Assembly: GCA_024628785.1 (NCBI GenBank)
Contig: CP102405.1
Span: 1,116,001-1,180,000 of the forward strand
Direction: 5' to 3'
Length of the DNA: 64,000 nt
Source of the DNA: Fusobacteria bacterium ZRK30
GTDB lineage: Bacteria > Fusobacteriota > Fusobacteriia > Fusobacteriales > Fusobacteriaceae
Shown here: piece after piece, positions 61,662-64,000 of the stretch
How the letters are laid out: every line of letters starts with the position of its first letter
Position numbering within the stretch: position 1 is the first letter of the stretch
Made by a program: the position numbers and the translations under genes
The notes under the pieces: generated by a model
Seen by the model: the letters and a program-made list of their open reading frames with translations, nothing else
Database searches by the model: none
What the model was told of the DNA's origin: nothing

Positions 61662-62579
61662 ATGATAGATACTAAAAAGATATGGATAAATGGGGAGATG
61701 ATAGATCACGACAATGCCAAGATCCATGTTTTATCTCACGCAATGCACTATGGAAGCAGTTTTTTTGAAGGGATAAGAGCCTATAAAACAGAGGAAGGAA
61801 CAGCTATATTCAGATTAGATGAACATATTGACAGACTATATAACTCTTGTAAAATATACAGAACGGAAATTCCATATACAAAAGAGGAGATAAGAAAAGC
61901 AATATTCGATACTATAAAAATCAATGGAATAAAAACAGCATATATCAGACCATTGGTATATAGGGGGTATAATTCTTTAGGAGTAGATCCATCCAGCTGT
62001 CCGGTGGAAACAATGATTGCCACTTGGGAATGGGGGGCATATCTAGGGGAAGAAGCTCTAACTAAGGGAGTAGATGTATGTGTTTCATCATGGAGGCGAT
62101 TAGCTCCAAATACAATGCCTACAGCTGCTAAGGCTGGGGGAAATTATCTGAGTTCTCAGCTTATCAAGATGGAAGCACTGGAAAATGGATATGATGAAGG
62201 AATAGCATTGGATTATTCTGGAAATGTCAGTGAAGGAAGTGGGGAAAATTTATTTGTGATCTCTAATGGGAAGATATACTCTCCCCAGTCAGGATCATCA
62301 GCTCTTATTGGTATTACCCGGGATTCTGTTATAACAATAGCCCGTGACCTAGGGTATGAAGTTGTGGAAGAGACTATTTCCAGGGAATCGTTATATACAG
62401 CAGATGAACTATTTTTTTCAGGAACTGCTGCTGAGATAACTCCAATAGCCAGTGTTGATAAGATAAAAATCGGAAAGGGTCAAAGGGGGCCTATTACAGA
62501 AAAAATTCAAGAAGCATTCTTTGAGATGACCAAGGGGAAGGATAGTAAATATGATTCCTGGTTGACTTTGGTTAAATAG
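61662..62579 (+). CDS. ilvE: Branched-chain amino-acid aminotransferase
   Basis: A 305-aa class IV PLP enzyme. The PLP lysine is Lys157 in [11 protein letters not shown], with [16 protein letters not shown] at the N-terminus and [21 protein letters not shown] and [12 protein letters not shown] marking the fold. It makes leucine, isoleucine and valine from their keto acids with glutamate. It is the last gene of the leu operon; a terminator follows ten bases after the stop. An AGGAGG site precedes the ATG. Confidence 0.95.
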   Translation: MIDTKKIWINGEMIDHDNAKIHVLSHAMHYGSSFFEGIRAYKTEEGTAIFRLDEHIDRLYNSCKIYRTEIPYTKEEIRKAIFDTIKINGIKTAYIRPLVYRGYNSLGVDPSSCPVETMIATWEWGAYLGEEALTKGVDVCVSSWRRLAPNTMPTAAKAGGNYLSSQLIKMEALENGYDEGIALDYSGNVSEGSGENLFVISNGKIYSPQSGSSALIGITRDSVITIARDLGYEVVEETISRESLYTADELFFSGTAAEITPIASVDKIKIGKGQRGPITEKIQEAFFEMTKGKDSKYDSWLTLVK

Positions 62580-62587
62580 GTTTAAAT

Positions 62588-62627
62588 AAAAAATGAGGCT
62601 GACCTAAAAGGGTTATGCCTCATTTTT
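62588..62627 (+). terminator. Terminator of the leuACDB-ilvE operon
   Basis: AAAAATGAGGC and GCCTCATTTTT enclose a 17-base loop. Confidence 0.8.
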
Positions 62628-62713
62628 GCTATCTAGTTTACTTGTGAGTAGTTTTTATTTTTTATAGTCTAGAAATAAAAAATTATAAAAATTTAGTTTC
62701 TGCTTGTCTAGAT

Positions 62714-62728
62714 GCAACTTCACGTTGC
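62714..62728 (+). repeat. Intergenic palindrome repeat, copy G (variant)
   Basis: GCAACTTCACGTTGC preceded by AGAT and followed by a T-rich run. One base differs from the core. It lies directly beside the stop of the minus-strand membrane protein gene, as copy A does. Confidence 0.7.
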
Positions 62729-62729
62729 T

Positions 62730-63386
62730 TTATTTTTTTAACATATAGGCTTTTAAAAGAAGTGCTTCATCCTTGATATTCCTATGGGTTACTGATTTGA
62801 CGTCAAAATCAAATATTTTAAAAACATACTGAATAAAACTGCCGGTGAATACCGCTGTGATTACGGTACCTATTCCTGCATATCCTCCTAAAAAGTATCC
62901 TATGACTAAAACGGTAACTTCAATACTACTTCTTATAAACATCACAGAAAAATTAGTTTTTTTGGTGAGAGCAACCATCAATGCATCTCTGGGACCGCAC
63001 CCAAGACCGGTAGAGATATACAGGTAACAGCCTATACCCAGGATAAATAATCCTATAAACATCATGGGAACTCCCAGAAGAGGAGTGTCGCTGAGAGGGA
63101 TCAGCTTGGAAAAAAGAATTAAATCCATAAAAGTTCCAATGAATATGATATTAAATACGGTACCGCTGCCGATCTGTTCCCCTAAGAAGACATCTAAAGT
63201 TATAACTAAGATTCCAACAAGGATACTGGCTTGGCCGATTGTAATATTTCCGACTTTTGAGATCCCTTGGTGGAGAACATCCCAGGGAGAAAAACCTAGA
63301 TTGGATCTTATAATGATAACAATTCCTAAGGAACAGACGAAAAAACCTAAAAATAATTTTATATATTTTAAAATTTCATTTTTCAT
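62730..63386 (-). CDS. YitT/YczE-family membrane protein
   Basis: About 218 aa with five or six membrane segments. RSNLGFSPWDVLHQGIS near the N-terminus and STGLGCGPRDALMVAL in the middle are the repeated signatures of the YczE/YyaS/YitT group, whose function is unknown. I chose the ATG at 63386 (MKNEILKYIKLF), which follows AGGAGGTATTC; an in-frame ATG 26 codons upstream has no ribosome site. It is monocistronic and convergent to ilvE. Confidence 0.78.
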   Translation of the reverse strand: MKNEILKYIKLFLGFFVCSLGIVIIIRSNLGFSPWDVLHQGISKVGNITIGQASILVGILVITLDVFLGEQIGSGTVFNIIFIGTFMDLILFSKLIPLSDTPLLGVPMMFIGLFILGIGCYLYISTGLGCGPRDALMVALTKKTNFSVMFIRSSIEVTVLVIGYFLGGYAGIGTVITAVFTGSFIQYVFKIFDFDVKSVTHRNIKDEALLLKAYMLKK

Positions 63387-63556
63387 TGAATACCTCCTGT
63401 ATATAATTTTAATATTGTTGTAGTATAACTTGTTTTTTAATTTATAACAAGGTGGGAATAACAAGTAGTTAAAAACGGAATAAAAAAACTCATAATTGTT
63501 TTAAAAGAAGAATTTTTTATAGTATAATCTATCATAAAATAAGAGAGGTGGAAGAT

Positions 63557-64000
63557 ATGAAAAAGATGGAAAAAATATTGGCAGGGTTAGGATTATGTTT
63601 AGGAATCTTAGGGTGTACAAATATTGCAGAGAGCATGGTAGAGGCAGATACACCTAAAATAAGAGCAGAAAAAATAGTTGAGAAGATGAGTGATCGTGAA
63701 AAATTAGGACAGCTGATCATGATAGATTTTAGAAATTGGAATAAAAAACCTTTTACTGCAATGAACCGAGAGGTGAAACAAATTATCAAGGATTATAAAC
63801 TGGGAGGGATTATCTTATTTAGGGAAAATTTGGTAGATACAGAGCAGACGGTAAAATTAATAGATGATATGCAGAATATATCCCAAAATATGCCGTTATT
63901 GATAGGTGCAGATCAGGAGGGCGGATATGTTACCAGATTACAGCAGGGGACGGAGATGCCAGGGAATATGGCCTTGGGGGCAAGTAGAGATCTGAACTTA
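63557..64000 (+). CDS. GH3 beta-N-acetylhexosaminidase (NagZ-like), N-terminal part
   Basis: The first 148 residues of a gene that runs off the window. The signal peptide ends in a lipobox (GILGC, about Cys17), so it is probably a lipoprotein. SDREKLGQLIMIDF, DYKLGGIILFRENL and IGADQEGGYVTRLQ are glycoside-hydrolase family 3 motifs of NagZ-like enzymes, which remove N-acetylglucosamine from peptidoglycan or glycans. The catalytic Asp/His lie in the part not shown. GAGGTGGAAG serves as ribosome site. A promoter-like TATAAT is at about 63521. Confidence 0.8.
   Translation, partial: MKKMEKILAGLGLCLGILGCTNIAESMVEADTPKIRAEKIVEKMSDREKLGQLIMIDFRNWNKKPFTAMNREVKQIIKDYKLGGIILFRENLVDTEQTVKLIDDMQNISQNMPLLIGADQEGGYVTRLQQGTEMPGNMALGASRDLNL

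Noticed and set aside
1-64000. tRNA, rRNA genes or a CRISPR array
   Set aside because: No cloverleaf-type segment with CCA-like end, no rRNA sequence and no regularly spaced direct repeats were noticed by eye; a tRNAscan and repeat finder run would settle this.

Overview
The window is a low-GC (roughly one-third G+C), gene-dense stretch of a diderm anaerobe, most likely a marine Fusobacteriota member of the Psychrilyobacter / Ilyobacter / Propionigenium type. This is inferred from base composition, strong AGGAGG-type ribosome sites, a YadA-like outer-membrane adhesin, an RseC-family protein and the general gene content. No rRNA, tRNA or CRISPR array was found.

Layout. 0.1-3.6 kb: housekeeping genes (EEP-family phosphohydrolase, thiamine pyrophosphokinase, YfcE phosphodiesterase, GalE). 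3.7-13.6 kb: a more AT-rich accessory island with a DMT exporter, an AlaX-type editing protein, a cysteine-synthase remnant, a frameshifted HTH-TPR regulator and a small RiPP-like locus. That locus has a 29-aa Cys-containing peptide, a radical SAM/SPASM enzyme split at an A7 run, an MFS protein, transporter and SPASM fragments, an ABC exporter and a Nudix protein. It carries frameshifts and a partial duplication. 13.7-19.7 kb: a guanine riboswitch with an NCS2 purine permease, then a maltose-type ABC importer behind a LacI-type operator. 19.8-27.7 kb: a radical SAM protein, a CobB sirtuin, then a TPP riboswitch controlling a thiamine/HMP uptake operon with two binding proteins and two permease sets but only one visible ATPase. 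27.8-47.4 kb: LysE exporter, valS with a leader peptide, small enzymes, an Fe(III)-type ABC importer, a SIR2-like protein, a GNAT protein with an early stop, a PEP-synthase/rifampin-phosphotransferase-like enzyme and a short trimeric autotransporter. 47.5-56.5 kb (minus strand): a complete aspartate-to-methionine operon, hom-metY-metF-metA-lysC-metH. 56.7-62.6 kb (plus strand): leuA-leuC-leuD-leuB-ilvE. The window ends with a YitT-like membrane protein and the start of a GH3 beta-N-acetylhexosaminidase.

The most interesting theme is amino-acid control by leader peptides. Three operons each start with a promoter, a short ORF rich in the cognate amino acid and a Rho-independent terminator before the first gene: a Met-rich 17-mer before hom-metYFA-lysC-metH, a 46-mer with ten consecutive Leu before leuACDB-ilvE, and a Val/Ile-rich 16-mer before valS. 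I see no S-box or T-box at these places. The Met leader is repeated almost exactly (71 of 72 bases) 13 kb away. A second theme is a family of seven short intergenic palindromes (core GCAACGTCACGTTGC) spread through the window.
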